From positions 1-43,449 of the IMG/VR virus record IMGVR_UViG_3300045747_000395: a stretch of 43,449 nt of DNA; one strand, given 5' to 3'. This document shows, in pieces, positions 1 through 7,859 of this stretch. The position numbers and the translations under genes were made by a program. Each line of letters starts with the position of its first letter. The first letter of the stretch is position 1. The notes beneath the pieces are model-generated. The model was not told the origin of the DNA. It ran no database searches and worked only from the letters and a program-made list of their open reading frames with translations. Origin of the DNA: a virus.

Positions 1-79
1 GCTGGTCGCCGTCTGCAACAACACCGATACACTGATCCAGCTTTCGGATTTCACCGTTACCGTTAATTCTTACGCCTGA
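1..79 (+). CDS. 3' end of the tail tip protein gene (partial)
   Basis: The first 79 bases read through to a TGA at 77-79 and are the same sequence as the last 79 bases of the 1091-residue tail-tip gene ending at 43401. On the circular molecule this is a fragment of that gene and not a separate one. Confidence 0.95.
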   Translation, partial: LVAVCNNTDTLIQLSDFTVTVNSYA

Positions 80-127
80 TATTAAAGGAGAAACCATGAA
101 GCGCTTTATCATCGTATTTTTTCTTTT
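1..127. repeat. Direct terminal repeat (left copy)
   Basis: Bases 1-127 are identical to bases 43323-43449. A 127-base exact overlap at both ends equals the largest k-mer commonly used by de Bruijn assemblers, so it most likely marks a circular or circularly permuted molecule of 43322 bp rather than a biological terminal repeat. It joins the tail-tip gene that ends at base 79 to the fibre gene that starts at base 96. Confidence 0.95.
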
Positions 128-932
128 GTTCGCCACCGTTGCCTGCGGTTCACAGCAGGATTTCGACATCAGCACCACCGATGCCAACACCGGAACAACC
201 TTCCGGGCGGCAATCAACTCATCTCTGCAGGCGCTGGCCAGCAACAGCAGCGGCGCCACGGCACCGTCCACAACCTATGCCTATCAGTTCTGGGTGGACA
301 CATCCACCACACTACCTACGCTGAAGCAGCGAAACGCGGCCAATACGGGATGGGTATCGTTGTTTCAGCTGTCCACGAGTCAGTGGACGTTTGTGAATGA
401 TGTTGTGATTAACGGGTTGACAGTCGGCGCTGGCGGAGGCTCAGATTACAGCAACTCAGTAATAGGATACTACTCATTACTGAATAATACCGGTGGAAAT
501 TACAACGTCGCATTAGGGTTGTCTACTTTGATGGCAAATACCACAGGTGCCGGTAATGTAGCTGTAGGTGCGCAAAGCCTTTTCAATATCGGTACCGTAA
601 ATTACAACACGGCTTTAGGGTACAGATCGGGCAGGTATGTATTGTCTGGTTCAAATAACACTTCATCATCTTCATCGGTTTTTATTGGTTACGACGCTCG
701 CCCATCTGCCGACGGAAATACAAACGAAATAGTAATAGGTTCGACGGCACGTGGCAACGGCAGCAACACTGCCACCCTCGGTAATGATTCCATCACAGAA
801 ACCATTCTCAAAGGCCGCTTGAAACTCAACACCGTCCCCACCGACTACGCCGATAACGCCGCCGCCCTTGCCGGCGGGCTGGTGTCCGGCGAAACCTACC
901 GCACGGGCGACGTATTGAAAGTAGTGCGCTGA
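96..932 (+). CDS. Tail fibre-like protein with an N-terminal export signal
   Basis: 278 residues, ATG preceded by a clear AAGGAG. Residues 1-18 are a basic start plus a hydrophobic stretch (KRFIIVFFLLF) ending at Cys17, which looks like a Sec signal; the TVAC box is a poor lipobox, so a lipoprotein is possible but not clear. After this comes a segment typical of phage fibre N termini (FRAAINSSLQALA, then a W-D-x-S-T strand). Residues about 125-185 carry repeats of the NVALG / GAGNVAVGAQSL type found in trimeric beta-roll adhesin heads and fibres. The C terminus ends YRTGDVLKVVR, a common end of phage fibre proteins. It follows the tail-tip gene directly on the circle. Role as receptor-binding or accessory fibre is inferred; the signal peptide is anomalous. 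Confidence 0.7.
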   Translation: MKRFIIVFFLLFATVACGSQQDFDISTTDANTGTTFRAAINSSLQALASNSSGATAPSTTYAYQFWVDTSTTLPTLKQRNAANTGWVSLFQLSTSQWTFVNDVVINGLTVGAGGGSDYSNSVIGYYSLLNNTGGNYNVALGLSTLMANTTGAGNVAVGAQSLFNIGTVNYNTALGYRSGRYVLSGSNNTSSSSSVFIGYDARPSADGNTNEIVIGSTARGNGSNTATLGNDSITETILKGRLKLNTVPTDYADNAAALAGGLVSGETYRTGDVLKVVR

Positions 933-946
933 TTAAAGGAGCAACC

Positions 947-1303
947 ATGACCAGCATCTACGCCTGCATAAATCAGGGCATCCTCTACATCACCCAGGGC
1001 TGCGACTATCAAGACACCGTATCGCTTACCCAGCTGGACGGCTCCCCCTACGACCTGACCGGCTGCACCGCCACCGGACTGGTACGGGATCTGACCGGCG
1101 GGCTTGCCGCCACATTCACCTGCTCGATCCCCAACCCGACAGCCGGGGATATTGATATAGATTTCCTGGCTGCGCAAACGGCACTGCTGACGGTTGCCTC
1201 TAGTGTGTCAAATGTGTGGGGCATCCGGATCACCGATCCTTCCGGCCGGAGACTGCCGGAACTGCAAGGCGGTATCATGGTGACCGCCGGGGTAGTTCAA
1301 TGA
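947..1303 (+). CDS. Small beta-rich phage structural protein, baseplate/fibre module
   Basis: 118 residues, 14 bases after the fibre gene, with an AAGGAG site. The pattern of an N-terminal strand, then a TQG-x-D-Y-x-D-T-V strand, a polar turn with YDLTG, and a C-terminal WGIRITDPSGR strand resembles the small Ig-like proteins often encoded beside tail-fibre genes (BppU-N-like). There is no signal peptide, unlike its neighbours. The stop overlaps the next start as ATGA, implying translational coupling. Assignment to a structural role comes from fold-like pattern and context only. Confidence 0.5.
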   Translation: MTSIYACINQGILYITQGCDYQDTVSLTQLDGSPYDLTGCTATGLVRDLTGGLAATFTCSIPNPTAGDIDIDFLAAQTALLTVASSVSNVWGIRITDPSGRRLPELQGGIMVTAGVVQ

Positions 1304-1512
1304 GTGCGGTGATAGTCACGTGGCGCAGCACCGGGATCAGACCCGCCAATATCACCCCGGCCTATGCTGCATCCTTTGTGATTTATCCGGTAACCGTTCA
1401 GCCGTTTGTAGTGCGCGGTTTCCCAGCACAAAGCGGCGGCAGTGTGGACGTAGACGGCGGGCAGTTCGGAACAGACAGTCAAAACATTTATGATGGAGGA
1501 ACATTCCCATGA
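1300..1512 (+). CDS. Small protein of unknown function in the fibre operon
   Basis: 70 residues starting at the ATG at 1300, which overlaps the preceding stop (ATGA). Its own stop overlaps the next gene's ATG at 1509 in the same way. The sequence is beta-prone (ITPAYAASFVIYPVTVQPFVV) with a Gly-rich C terminus and no recognisable domain. The two overlaps in a tight plus-strand operon are the main reason to accept it. A structural accessory or fibre chaperone is possible but unsupported. Confidence 0.5.
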   Translation: MSAVIVTWRSTGIRPANITPAYAASFVIYPVTVQPFVVRGFPAQSGGSVDVDGGQFGTDSQNIYDGGTFP

Positions 1513-3050
1513 AGCGAAACCTGATTACAATACTGCTGGTGCTGGCTACGGGCATGTCGGCCCTGGCGGCGACAACTATCGGCACCATCCAGTTCAAACG
1601 TGGTACCGAAGCCAACCTGCCGACACGGGGGAAAACCGGGGAGCCACTCTTTAGCACCGACACTCACCGCGTATTTATCGGCACCTCCAGCAGCCGGATA
1701 GAGCTACTGAAAACCAACGGCAGCGGTGCAGCACTGACCGGCATCACGGCCACCCAAGTCGGAGCGGCTCCAATCGCTAACCCGACCATTACCGGAACCC
1801 TGACAGTACCCGAAATAAACTCCAGCTCCGCAGACGGAACACACTACATCCAGCCTTACAACTCTGTACCCTTCAGCGGCACACCCTTAACTGGTATGAT
1901 AATGACCAACATGAGCGGTATCCGCTGGTATAACGGTTCTGCCTGGGTGCCAGTATCCGGTGCGGTAGACTTGTCAGGAGTTCAACATCAACCCTACGAT
2001 CACACCGTTTCGGGCCTTGTGGCAACCACCATCAAGACCGCTATTGACGAACTTAAAACCCTGTTCACCACACAGATCAACGCATTGATAACAGTGCTGG
2101 AAAACATGGGTGTTCTCCCCCCTGCTGTTTTGTCACTGGATAAATCAGCTCTGACTTTCGGTAATGTGTCCTCAGCATCATACCGTACTCAGGCATTTGT
2201 CATAACCAACACCGGATTCCGCAACCTCTCAACCGGAACCATCAACAAGACTGGAACCGGAGCGACCAAGTTCTCCAGTTACACGGCATGCCAGAACAAG
2301 GTGATTGCAGTCGGCGGTACCTGCACAACCAATGTCAAGTTCACTCCTGGTGCCGCTGGTGACTTTGCCGCTTCTCTGGCTATCAATTCCAACGATCCTG
2401 ATTATGTGACTAATGTTGCGTTGAGCGGCACTGGCGTTGCCAGTTTACCGGTCTATCAGTCAGCGGGTGCAATCGCCACAGGAGCAACAAACCAGATAGT
2501 TTTATCCCCTCCATCCGGTATTCAAAATAACGATATATTGATTGGCATTGTTGGTGGTGGTTATGGTGGCAATACAATGTCATGGCCTGCTGGTTGGACG
2601 GTTATTCAGACCAGTACAACCAACCCAGAAGGCACCTTGGCATGGAAACGAGCTTCAAGCGAATCAGGCAGTTACACTGTTACCGGTCTGAATAGTTATC
2701 CGTATTCGTTTTTTGGCCGAGTTTTCCGTGTCAGCGGGTGTCCCACTTCTGGTAGTCCCATTGACGCATCCAGTATTTATTCTGAAGGATCATCCACGTC
2801 AGCATCTTGGGCGAGCATAACCACTACACAAGCCAATACCCTGGTGATGGCGCTGAGTGCTACACAGAATTACCCGTTTAATTTTTCAAGTTACACGGGA
2901 GGTGGTTATACCTGGACAGGTATAATGGGGTCAGAAGAGGTGCTGGTTGAAACAGCAATAGCAACTACGGCCGGAAGTATCTCCATTACAGCTACTATTA
3001 ATTCAGCCGCTTCAAAAACCCTGGCGGCAGTAGCATTGAGAGGCATGTAA
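1509..3050 (+). CDS. Tail fibre protein: signal peptide, Mtd_N-like domain, ASH/choice-of-anchor-D domain
   Basis: 513 residues. Residues 1-20 form a textbook Sec signal peptide (KRNLITILLVLATGMSALAA, likely cleavage after ALA). Residues about 24-70 (IQFKRGTEANLPT, GEPLFSTDTHRVFIGT) match the N-terminal domain of major tropism determinant-type fibres. Residues about 205-315 (LSLDKSALTFGNVS, VGGTCTTNVKFTP, NDPDYVTNVALSGTG) form an ASH/choice-of-anchor-D immunoglobulin-like domain. The C-terminal 200 residues (AWKRASSESGSYTV) look like a jelly-roll-like surface domain. The gene overlaps both neighbours, so it belongs to the fibre operon. A fibre role fits family and place; the signal peptide does not, since virion fibres fold in the cytoplasm. 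Confidence 0.7.
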   Translation: MKRNLITILLVLATGMSALAATTIGTIQFKRGTEANLPTRGKTGEPLFSTDTHRVFIGTSSSRIELLKTNGSGAALTGITATQVGAAPIANPTITGTLTVPEINSSSADGTHYIQPYNSVPFSGTPLTGMIMTNMSGIRWYNGSAWVPVSGAVDLSGVQHQPYDHTVSGLVATTIKTAIDELKTLFTTQINALITVLENMGVLPPAVLSLDKSALTFGNVSSASYRTQAFVITNTGFRNLSTGTINKTGTGATKFSSYTACQNKVIAVGGTCTTNVKFTPGAAGDFAASLAINSNDPDYVTNVALSGTGVASLPVYQSAGAIATGATNQIVLSPPSGIQNNDILIGIVGGGYGGNTMSWPAGWTVIQTSTTNPEGTLAWKRASSESGSYTVTGLNSYPYSFFGRVFRVSGCPTSGSPIDASSIYSEGSSTSASWASITTTQANTLVMALSATQNYPFNFSSYTGGGYTWTGIMGSEEVLVETAIATTAGSISITATINSAASKTLAAVALRGM

Positions 3051-5767
3051 TGAGGTATATTTTAGCGGCAATACTGCTGATTTTACCGGCGCTTTCATTT
3101 GCGGATACGCACTATGTCAGAAAAACAGGATCAGGAAGCGCCTGTACTCAGGGAGCGCCATGCCTAACCATTGCGGCAGGGATTGCCTCTATGGTTGGTG
3201 GAGATACTCTTGTTATTGGTGATGGAACGTATGTTGGTGATCCTGTCAGCAATGTTCCTTCTGGCTCGTCTGGCGCATGGACTGCGGTTCGGTCTGAAAA
3301 TGTTGGTGGTGTTACTATTGATATGAGTGGTGCCTCAGATTGGGGAGCAACTGCAATTAACGTAGGATCATCTGATCACCATATCCAAATTGAAGGATTC
3401 AAGGCCAAGGCAAGTTTAACGGCATGGTCAAACGGCGCCGTTCACTCTTCAGGCAGTTATATCAAACTGTTTCGTATAGCATCATATAACGCCCGTCAAA
3501 ACGGCAATACAGCGTCATTCGTAATTGGTACCGGTTCGGATCACGTCCTAGTTGAGGATTGTTGGTCATGGGGTACCGGCAGATATAAATTTATTGCCTA
3601 CATGTCGACCAACGTAATTTTCCGCAGATGTGTGGCGCGACATGATTACAACACCGATGTTCCAGGGGGTGAAGGTTTAACACAACAAGCAACCTTTGTG
3701 AATTACGATTCAACAAATACTCTCTTTCAGAATTGCATTGCAATTGATTCAGGTGTTCATGGGTCTGGTCAAGAGATATATGGTGGATTTTGGGACGAGA
3801 ACAATGGCGATATAGACAAAAGCGGCAAGATCACCGGTAGTATTGTTCTAAACTTTCGGACGAATCAGGCCGGCATGGCTGATAAAGTTTCGGGTACTCG
3901 TAGCATTACGGACTCTATCATATGGGATAGTGGCGGCGGATGGGGGGCCATTATGCGCGGAGCCACGTCCTTTGACCCGACTGTTACACTCAATCAAAAT
4001 ACGTTCGGTAATTTGGTCTATAACTTCCCGGGCACTTACGGCATGTACGGGGTAGGTTCAGGTAGTGCAGGAAACTGGAATATTTCGACAACCAACTCCA
4101 TCATATACGGTGCTAATTCATATGGTATTTCCGATTATATGTACTCGGATTGGAATGTTCTCTATGGCAATGGCGCAAACTATGGCGGGTGGCAAACTCC
4201 TACTGCTGGAACTCACGATATTACGAATCATAATCCTTTGACTAACGGATTGCGCTACCTCCCCAGGATAGAATCAGGGACATACCTTGCTTCTGCTGGT
4301 TACGGTGGCAGCAGGATCGGGGCAGAGATTCTTTATCGACATGGAACGTCAGGAACCCTTTACGGAGATACTGGATACGACACGCTAACCGCTGAACCGC
4401 TTTGGCCGTTTCCCAACGAATCCCTTATTAAAACCGACTTCGCTTCCTATGCAGATACAGGCCCAACCGGTGCAAGGGGTTTTGCAACTGGAACAAGCCT
4501 GGATGGTTCAGCACAGACACTTACAAAATATATCTGGGAATATCTTGGCAACCAGATACCTGCCAATATCTACACAAAAACTTATTATGTACGACCAGAC
4601 GGCAACGACTCCAATACCGGATCGGCAAATACGGCAGGAAGCGCCTTTCTGACCATTCAAAAAGCCGTTAATCTGACCAATGCCGGTGATACTGTTATGG
4701 TGGCAGATGGGGATTATACGGGATTTTATGTGGATCGTACAGGGACAGCAGCGGCGCCTATTACGATTAAAGCCATCGGTACAGGGGCAAATATAATACA
4801 CCCACTTTGGAGAGGATACCTGACGAATCCTCCAACAGAAAGAACTGATGGAATTAACATAGAGGCATACAGCCCTGACTATGCCAGCTACATTACGGTT
4901 GATGGTTTCAAAGTTTATGGCATGCCGCGCATAGGTATCCGGGCGGTTGGTGGTACCGGGGTAATTATCAAAAATTGTACGTCTCATAATAACGTCATGG
5001 GGATACTGACTGGCAATACTCCAAACATCCAGATATTAAGCAACATCACCTACAGCAACGGCAACACAACCAATGACCACAATATATATGTTTCCAATGC
5101 CGAATCGGACGGAGCGATTATCAGGGGTAATTTGATTTATAACAGCACTAGCGGCAATGGCTTGCAACTCAATGGTGATCCCCCCTCAGGTGGTGACGGA
5201 TTTATTGATAACGCATTGATCGAGAACAATATCATCTACGGTAATACCCAAAAAGGCATGTCCTTGATTTGTGTCCGGTCCTGCAGGATTCAGAACAATA
5301 TTATTTACAATAACGGAATGTCTGCTGGCGGCATCCACATTGTAGATCAGTTGGATACTCATTACTCCACGGGAAACATCGTAGTCAATAACACCATAGA
5401 CGAAACCAATTATATTGCGGCGGTCAGGATTAATTCCGGTTCAACCAACAACTATGTTTTCAACAATGTTGCACTAGGGGCGTCTGGTGGAATTGTCTTT
5501 GAGGGAACGGGCAACTTTCAAAACAACAATCTGACCACAACCCCAACATTCGTAAACAGAGCAGGGCGTGATTACAGGCTGGTATCCGGTAGTGCGGCGA
5601 TCAACGCAGGCGTGGCAAGCTACATGACATACAGCGCTCCGGCCTTGGATTTCCTGGGAGCATCCAGGCCGGCAAACAGCCTGTTTGATATTGGGGCTTA
5701 TGAGTTTGGAGCAACAATCCCCTTCTTCGCCAAATACAGAGCATCAGGCAGATATTCATTACGATAA
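3050..5767 (+). CDS. Tandem beta-helix tailspike-like protein with signal peptide
   Basis: 905 residues starting at TAATG. Residues 1-18 are a signal peptide (RYILAAILLILPALSFA). There are two right-handed beta-helix modules of the pectate-lyase-like/DUF1565 kind. The first begins at about residue 20 (HYVRKTGSGSACTQ, then LTIAAGIASMVGGDTLVIGDGTY); the second restarts at about residue 505 (TYYVRPDGNDSNTG, LTIQKAVNLTNAGDTVMVADGDY), followed by many N-x-I-x-x-N rungs. The C terminus ends with the usual FLGASRPANSLFDIGAYEFG cap. Such modules bind or cleave polysaccharide in tailspikes and secreted enzymes; no catalytic residues can be assigned. It may be a spike depolymerase or a secreted surface protein. 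Confidence 0.7.
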   Translation: MRYILAAILLILPALSFADTHYVRKTGSGSACTQGAPCLTIAAGIASMVGGDTLVIGDGTYVGDPVSNVPSGSSGAWTAVRSENVGGVTIDMSGASDWGATAINVGSSDHHIQIEGFKAKASLTAWSNGAVHSSGSYIKLFRIASYNARQNGNTASFVIGTGSDHVLVEDCWSWGTGRYKFIAYMSTNVIFRRCVARHDYNTDVPGGEGLTQQATFVNYDSTNTLFQNCIAIDSGVHGSGQEIYGGFWDENNGDIDKSGKITGSIVLNFRTNQAGMADKVSGTRSITDSIIWDSGGGWGAIMRGATSFDPTVTLNQNTFGNLVYNFPGTYGMYGVGSGSAGNWNISTTNSIIYGANSYGISDYMYSDWNVLYGNGANYGGWQTPTAGTHDITNHNPLTNGLRYLPRIESGTYLASAGYGGSRIGAEILYRHGTSGTLYGDTGYDTLTAEPLWPFPNESLIKTDFASYADTGPTGARGFATGTSLDGSAQTLTKYIWEYLGNQIPANIYTKTYYVRPDGNDSNTGSANTAGSAFLTIQKAVNLTNAGDTVMVADGDYTGFYVDRTGTAAAPITIKAIGTGANIIHPLWRGYLTNPPTERTDGINIEAYSPDYASYITVDGFKVYGMPRIGIRAVGGTGVIIKNCTSHNNVMGILTGNTPNIQILSNITYSNGNTTNDHNIYVSNAESDGAIIRGNLIYNSTSGNGLQLNGDPPSGGDGFIDNALIENNIIYGNTQKGMSLICVRSCRIQNNIIYNNGMSAGGIHIVDQLDTHYSTGNIVVNNTIDETNYIAAVRINSGSTNNYVFNNVALGASGGIVFEGTGNFQNNNLTTTPTFVNRAGRDYRLVSGSAAINAGVASYMTYSAPALDFLGASRPANSLFDIGAYEFGATIPFFAKYRASGRYSLR

Positions 5768-5780
5768 ATGGGGGGATGCA

Positions 5781-6149
5781 ATGACAGAAGCAGATCAGAA
5801 AGAACTGGAAGAATACCGGCATCAGCGCACCAACAAGAGACGACAGGAAGATATTGAGTGTGCGGCCCACGAAAAGCGCCTTGATACCATGGATACGCAC
5901 ATTGCCAGTAATAAAGGCTGGTTGAAGGGTACGGCTTCTCTTGTCGGTATTGTGGGATTTGTCCTGACTCTTTTCTGCACCAACATAATAGGTAGACTCA
6001 CAACAATTTCTGATTTGCTGACCGATTATAAAGTCATGCTAAAACAACACGAAACCGAAATAAATAATATCAAGAATGATGTTAAAGAAATTCAGGAACG
6101 TCACAAATATATCGATCAGGCCAGCGGTTCATTCAAGAGGGCAAGATGA
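5781..6149 (+). CDS. Membrane-anchored coiled-coil protein of the lysis cassette (XhlA/holin-accessory-like)
   Basis: 122 residues from the ATG at 5781, chosen because a G-rich site (GGGGGA) lies just upstream; longer versions would overlap the spike gene. Residues 1-40 are charged (EADQKELEEYRHQR), residues about 50-72 form one membrane helix (SLVGIVGFVLTLFCTNII), and the rest is a heptad-like coiled coil (LKQHETEINNIKNDVKEI). This architecture resembles hemolysin XhlA-like proteins that accompany phage holins. It lies directly upstream of the endolysin and holin and overlaps the next mini-gene by ATGA. Confidence 0.55.
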   Translation: MTEADQKELEEYRHQRTNKRRQEDIECAAHEKRLDTMDTHIASNKGWLKGTASLVGIVGFVLTLFCTNIIGRLTTISDLLTDYKVMLKQHETEINNIKNDVKEIQERHKYIDQASGSFKRAR

Positions 6150-6235
6150 TGGAACCTCGCTGCTGTCCGGCAACAGGGGCCAAGTGTCCCTACGCTGATT
6201 TCGTCTGCAGATATTGTAAGGAGAAAAACGAATGA
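6146..6235 (+). CDS. 29-residue Cys-rich mini-protein
   Basis: A short frame from ATG 6146 to TGA 6235 that overlaps both the upstream stop (ATGATGG) and the endolysin start (ATGA at 6232). The product has cysteines at positions 6, 7, 14, 21 and 24 and ends C-R-Y-C-K-E-K-N-E, which could bind zinc. Upstream AAGAGGG may act as its ribosome site. The perfect fit between two genes with coupled starts supports translation. It could simply be a coupling leader for the endolysin; its function is unknown. Confidence 0.45.
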   Translation: MMEPRCCPATGAKCPYADFVCRYCKEKNE

Positions 6236-6813
6236 AAACCATCAATGAACTTTTTTATTTCGTTATTCTCCAGAACGAACTGGGCGGCAACAAAAACGCG
6301 GCCCTGCGCTTCTCCGATCCGGACGGGGCCAGCGGTCGCAGCGGCTGGTCGTTCGGTCTGTGCCAGTTCGATACCAGGCACAATGGCCAGGCTATCAACT
6401 GCCTGGTGGATTGCGGCTTCACTGATGGCGAAATCAAGGGCATCGTCAACCAGTCAACAAACGTCAAGCCTCTGGCCGCCCGCCTGATCGCCCATGCTGA
6501 CATTATCGAGAAATACGACCAGGCCCAACTGTCCTACTGCATCAACAAGGCCATGGAGTTCAACATTGCGCACGGCATCATCATGGTGGAGACTGCTGCT
6601 ATTCTCTGTGTAGCGGATTACGTCAATCAGTACGGTAGTGAGGGCGACGGTATTGCGAAATATTTCAATGAGATCGACATCAAACGCCCGATCATCGCGG
6701 AAGATGTGCAGCATTTCAAGCTGGAGCATACCAAGTATGGCCGGGAACATAGAGCGGACTGTGAGCGGCGTTACAACAATATTCTGCAAGTTATCCACGA
6801 GGAGGGACTATGA
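6232..6813 (+). CDS. Endolysin, lysozyme-like muramidase
   Basis: 193 residues with a strong TAAGGAG site. The N terminus has a Glu in N-E-L-G-G (Glu16), a candidate general acid, and a block GRSGWSFGLCQFDTRHN at about residues 37-53 that matches the substrate-cleft glycine/serine/glutamine motif of lysozyme-like phage endolysins (compare G-x-S-x-G-x-x-Q-x-D). The rest is helical, consistent with an all-alpha lysozyme fold. There is no signal peptide, so it should need a holin for release. It overlaps the holin gene by ATGA. The exact bond cleaved in peptidoglycan cannot be stated from the sequence. Confidence 0.7.
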   Translation: MKTINELFYFVILQNELGGNKNAALRFSDPDGASGRSGWSFGLCQFDTRHNGQAINCLVDCGFTDGEIKGIVNQSTNVKPLAARLIAHADIIEKYDQAQLSYCINKAMEFNIAHGIIMVETAAILCVADYVNQYGSEGDGIAKYFNEIDIKRPIIAEDVQHFKLEHTKYGREHRADCERRYNNILQVIHEEGL

Positions 6814-7145
6814 ATTTTACAGAATTTTTACGCAGGCAAATGTCAGAGAATGGTGAGCCGAGCAACAACAGAGTAATGTTGTTCCTGTTTTTGACAACAG
6901 TGATGTTGCTGGTGGTAGCCGTAGTAGTTGCGCCGCTGTTCAAGGTACAGCTGTTCCTGCCTGTGGTACCACCATCGTTTGAGACATTCGTAGAGATCAT
7001 CGTCGGTACACTGGTGACCGGTTCTTTCATCGGCAAGGGTATCACCGCATACAAAGAAAAAGGAACCTCCAGCACCTTCACAACATCAACGAGTACTGAA
7101 GTGAAAGGGACTCCCGATGCAAATCAACCTGCCGGTAATTCCTGA
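6810..7145 (+). CDS. Holin-like membrane protein
   Basis: 111 residues with two predicted membrane helices at about 22-43 (VMLFLFLTTVMLLVVAVVVA) and 58-75 (FVEIIVGTLVTGSFIGKG), a charged N terminus, and a hydrophilic Thr/Ser-rich tail. Size, topology and position straight after the endolysin (ATGA overlap) are those of a class II holin or pinholin. The 3' end overlaps the next gene by 29 bases. Confidence 0.6.
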   Translation: MNFTEFLRRQMSENGEPSNNRVMLFLFLTTVMLLVVAVVVAPLFKVQLFLPVVPPSFETFVEIIVGTLVTGSFIGKGITAYKEKGTSSTFTTSTSTEVKGTPDANQPAGNS

Positions 7146-7701
7146 TAAAGGTAAACGCACAGCAATGTATATCGGCCTGGGCATCCTCGCCCTGGCTGGT
7201 ATGCTGTTGCTCTATAAAACATTCATATATCACGCTCCTGTCCCTGGCATCTGGACCGGCACAGAGCCGGCCAAAGGTATGGCAAACGCACCCACTCATA
7301 CCACGCCGCCGGTCAAACTGCAGGCGTACGATAAAGAGACCGCTGTTAAGAAGATGAACATTCCGGAGATCATCCTGTCTGATCCAAAGTTGGAGCTGGT
7401 AGGACACGGCAAAGTAAAGCCCAGCGAGGGCGGCTATACGATTGGAGCCGTCACCAACATCGAGACCGGCAAAACAGAGATCATCACGAAAGAAGAGCCG
7501 CGGCCGCTGTTCGGTTTCGGCGGGAAAACTTCCATCGGTGCCCTGGCTGGAGTTAGTACAAAAGGCGATGTCGCATTGATGTATGTTAGTCAGGACCTGC
7601 TGCGGATTGGCGGGGTCAACATCGGTGCAGCCGGTGGTGCCGGCACGGTAGGTGGTGAACTGGCGGCGGGAGCATTTGTGAATGCGCGGTTTTCGTGGTG
7701 A
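7117..7701 (+). CDS. Membrane-anchored protein of the lysis region, unknown (spanin-like position)
   Basis: 194 residues. A short basic N terminus and one membrane helix at about residues 16-36 (TAMYIGLGILALAGMLLLYK) are followed by a soluble region, Gly-rich at the C terminus (GAAGGAGTVGGELAAGAF). It starts inside the holin gene. An inner-membrane spanin would sit here, but the soluble part is not the long coiled coil typical of Rz, so the role stays open. It is the last gene of the plus-strand tail-to-lysis transcript; attP and convergent genes follow. Confidence 0.5.
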   Translation: MQINLPVIPDKGKRTAMYIGLGILALAGMLLLYKTFIYHAPVPGIWTGTEPAKGMANAPTHTTPPVKLQAYDKETAVKKMNIPEIILSDPKLELVGHGKVKPSEGGYTIGAVTNIETGKTEIITKEEPRPLFGFGGKTSIGALAGVSTKGDVALMYVSQDLLRIGGVNIGAAGGAGTVGGELAAGAFVNARFSW

Positions 7702-7772
7702 ATTTGTTGACGTAGTATATACAATCAAGACAACAACAGTCTTTAATCCCCGAATTTTCCCGAATAAATCAC

Positions 7773-7806
7773 AAAAAAAGCGCCTTCACAATCTCTGTGA
7801 AGGCGC
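7773..7806 (-). terminator. Rho-independent terminator after integrase/attP
   Basis: An 11-bp perfect inverted repeat (GCGCCTTCACA / TGTGAAGGCGC) with a 5-base loop is flanked on its left by seven A residues, which form a U-run when read from the minus strand. It would end the integrase transcript. Because it follows the tRNA 3' end by only a few bases, it may also be the terminator of the host tRNA acquired with the attachment site. Confidence 0.8.
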
Positions 7807-7814
7807 GTAATTAT

Positions 7815-7859
7815 TGGCTGGGGTACCTGGATTCGAACCAAGAGATGACGGCGTCAGAG
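7815..7859 (-). other. attP: attP core: 3' part of a tRNA-Gln (CUG) gene
   Basis: Read on the minus strand, this segment contains the anticodon loop with CTG, the 3' anticodon stem, a variable loop, a T arm with GGTTCGAATCC (stem CTTGG/CCAGG), the 3' acceptor strand TACCCCA, and a G discriminator with CCA. This matches the 3' half of bacterial tRNA-Gln, whose 5' end is TGGGGTA. No 5' half exists here, so it is not a working tRNA gene. Tyrosine integrases commonly use such fragments to restore the tRNA upon insertion. The integrase stop codon lies inside it. Confidence 0.85.

Noticed and set aside
96-932. Second DGR variable repeat in the fibre genes
   Set aside because: None of the fibre genes contains sequence similar to the TR or a Y-G-V-R-A-V-R-R end.
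7815-7859. A complete tRNA gene
   Set aside because: Only the anticodon loop to CCA is present; the 5' acceptor strand and D arm are missing, so it is an attachment-site fragment.
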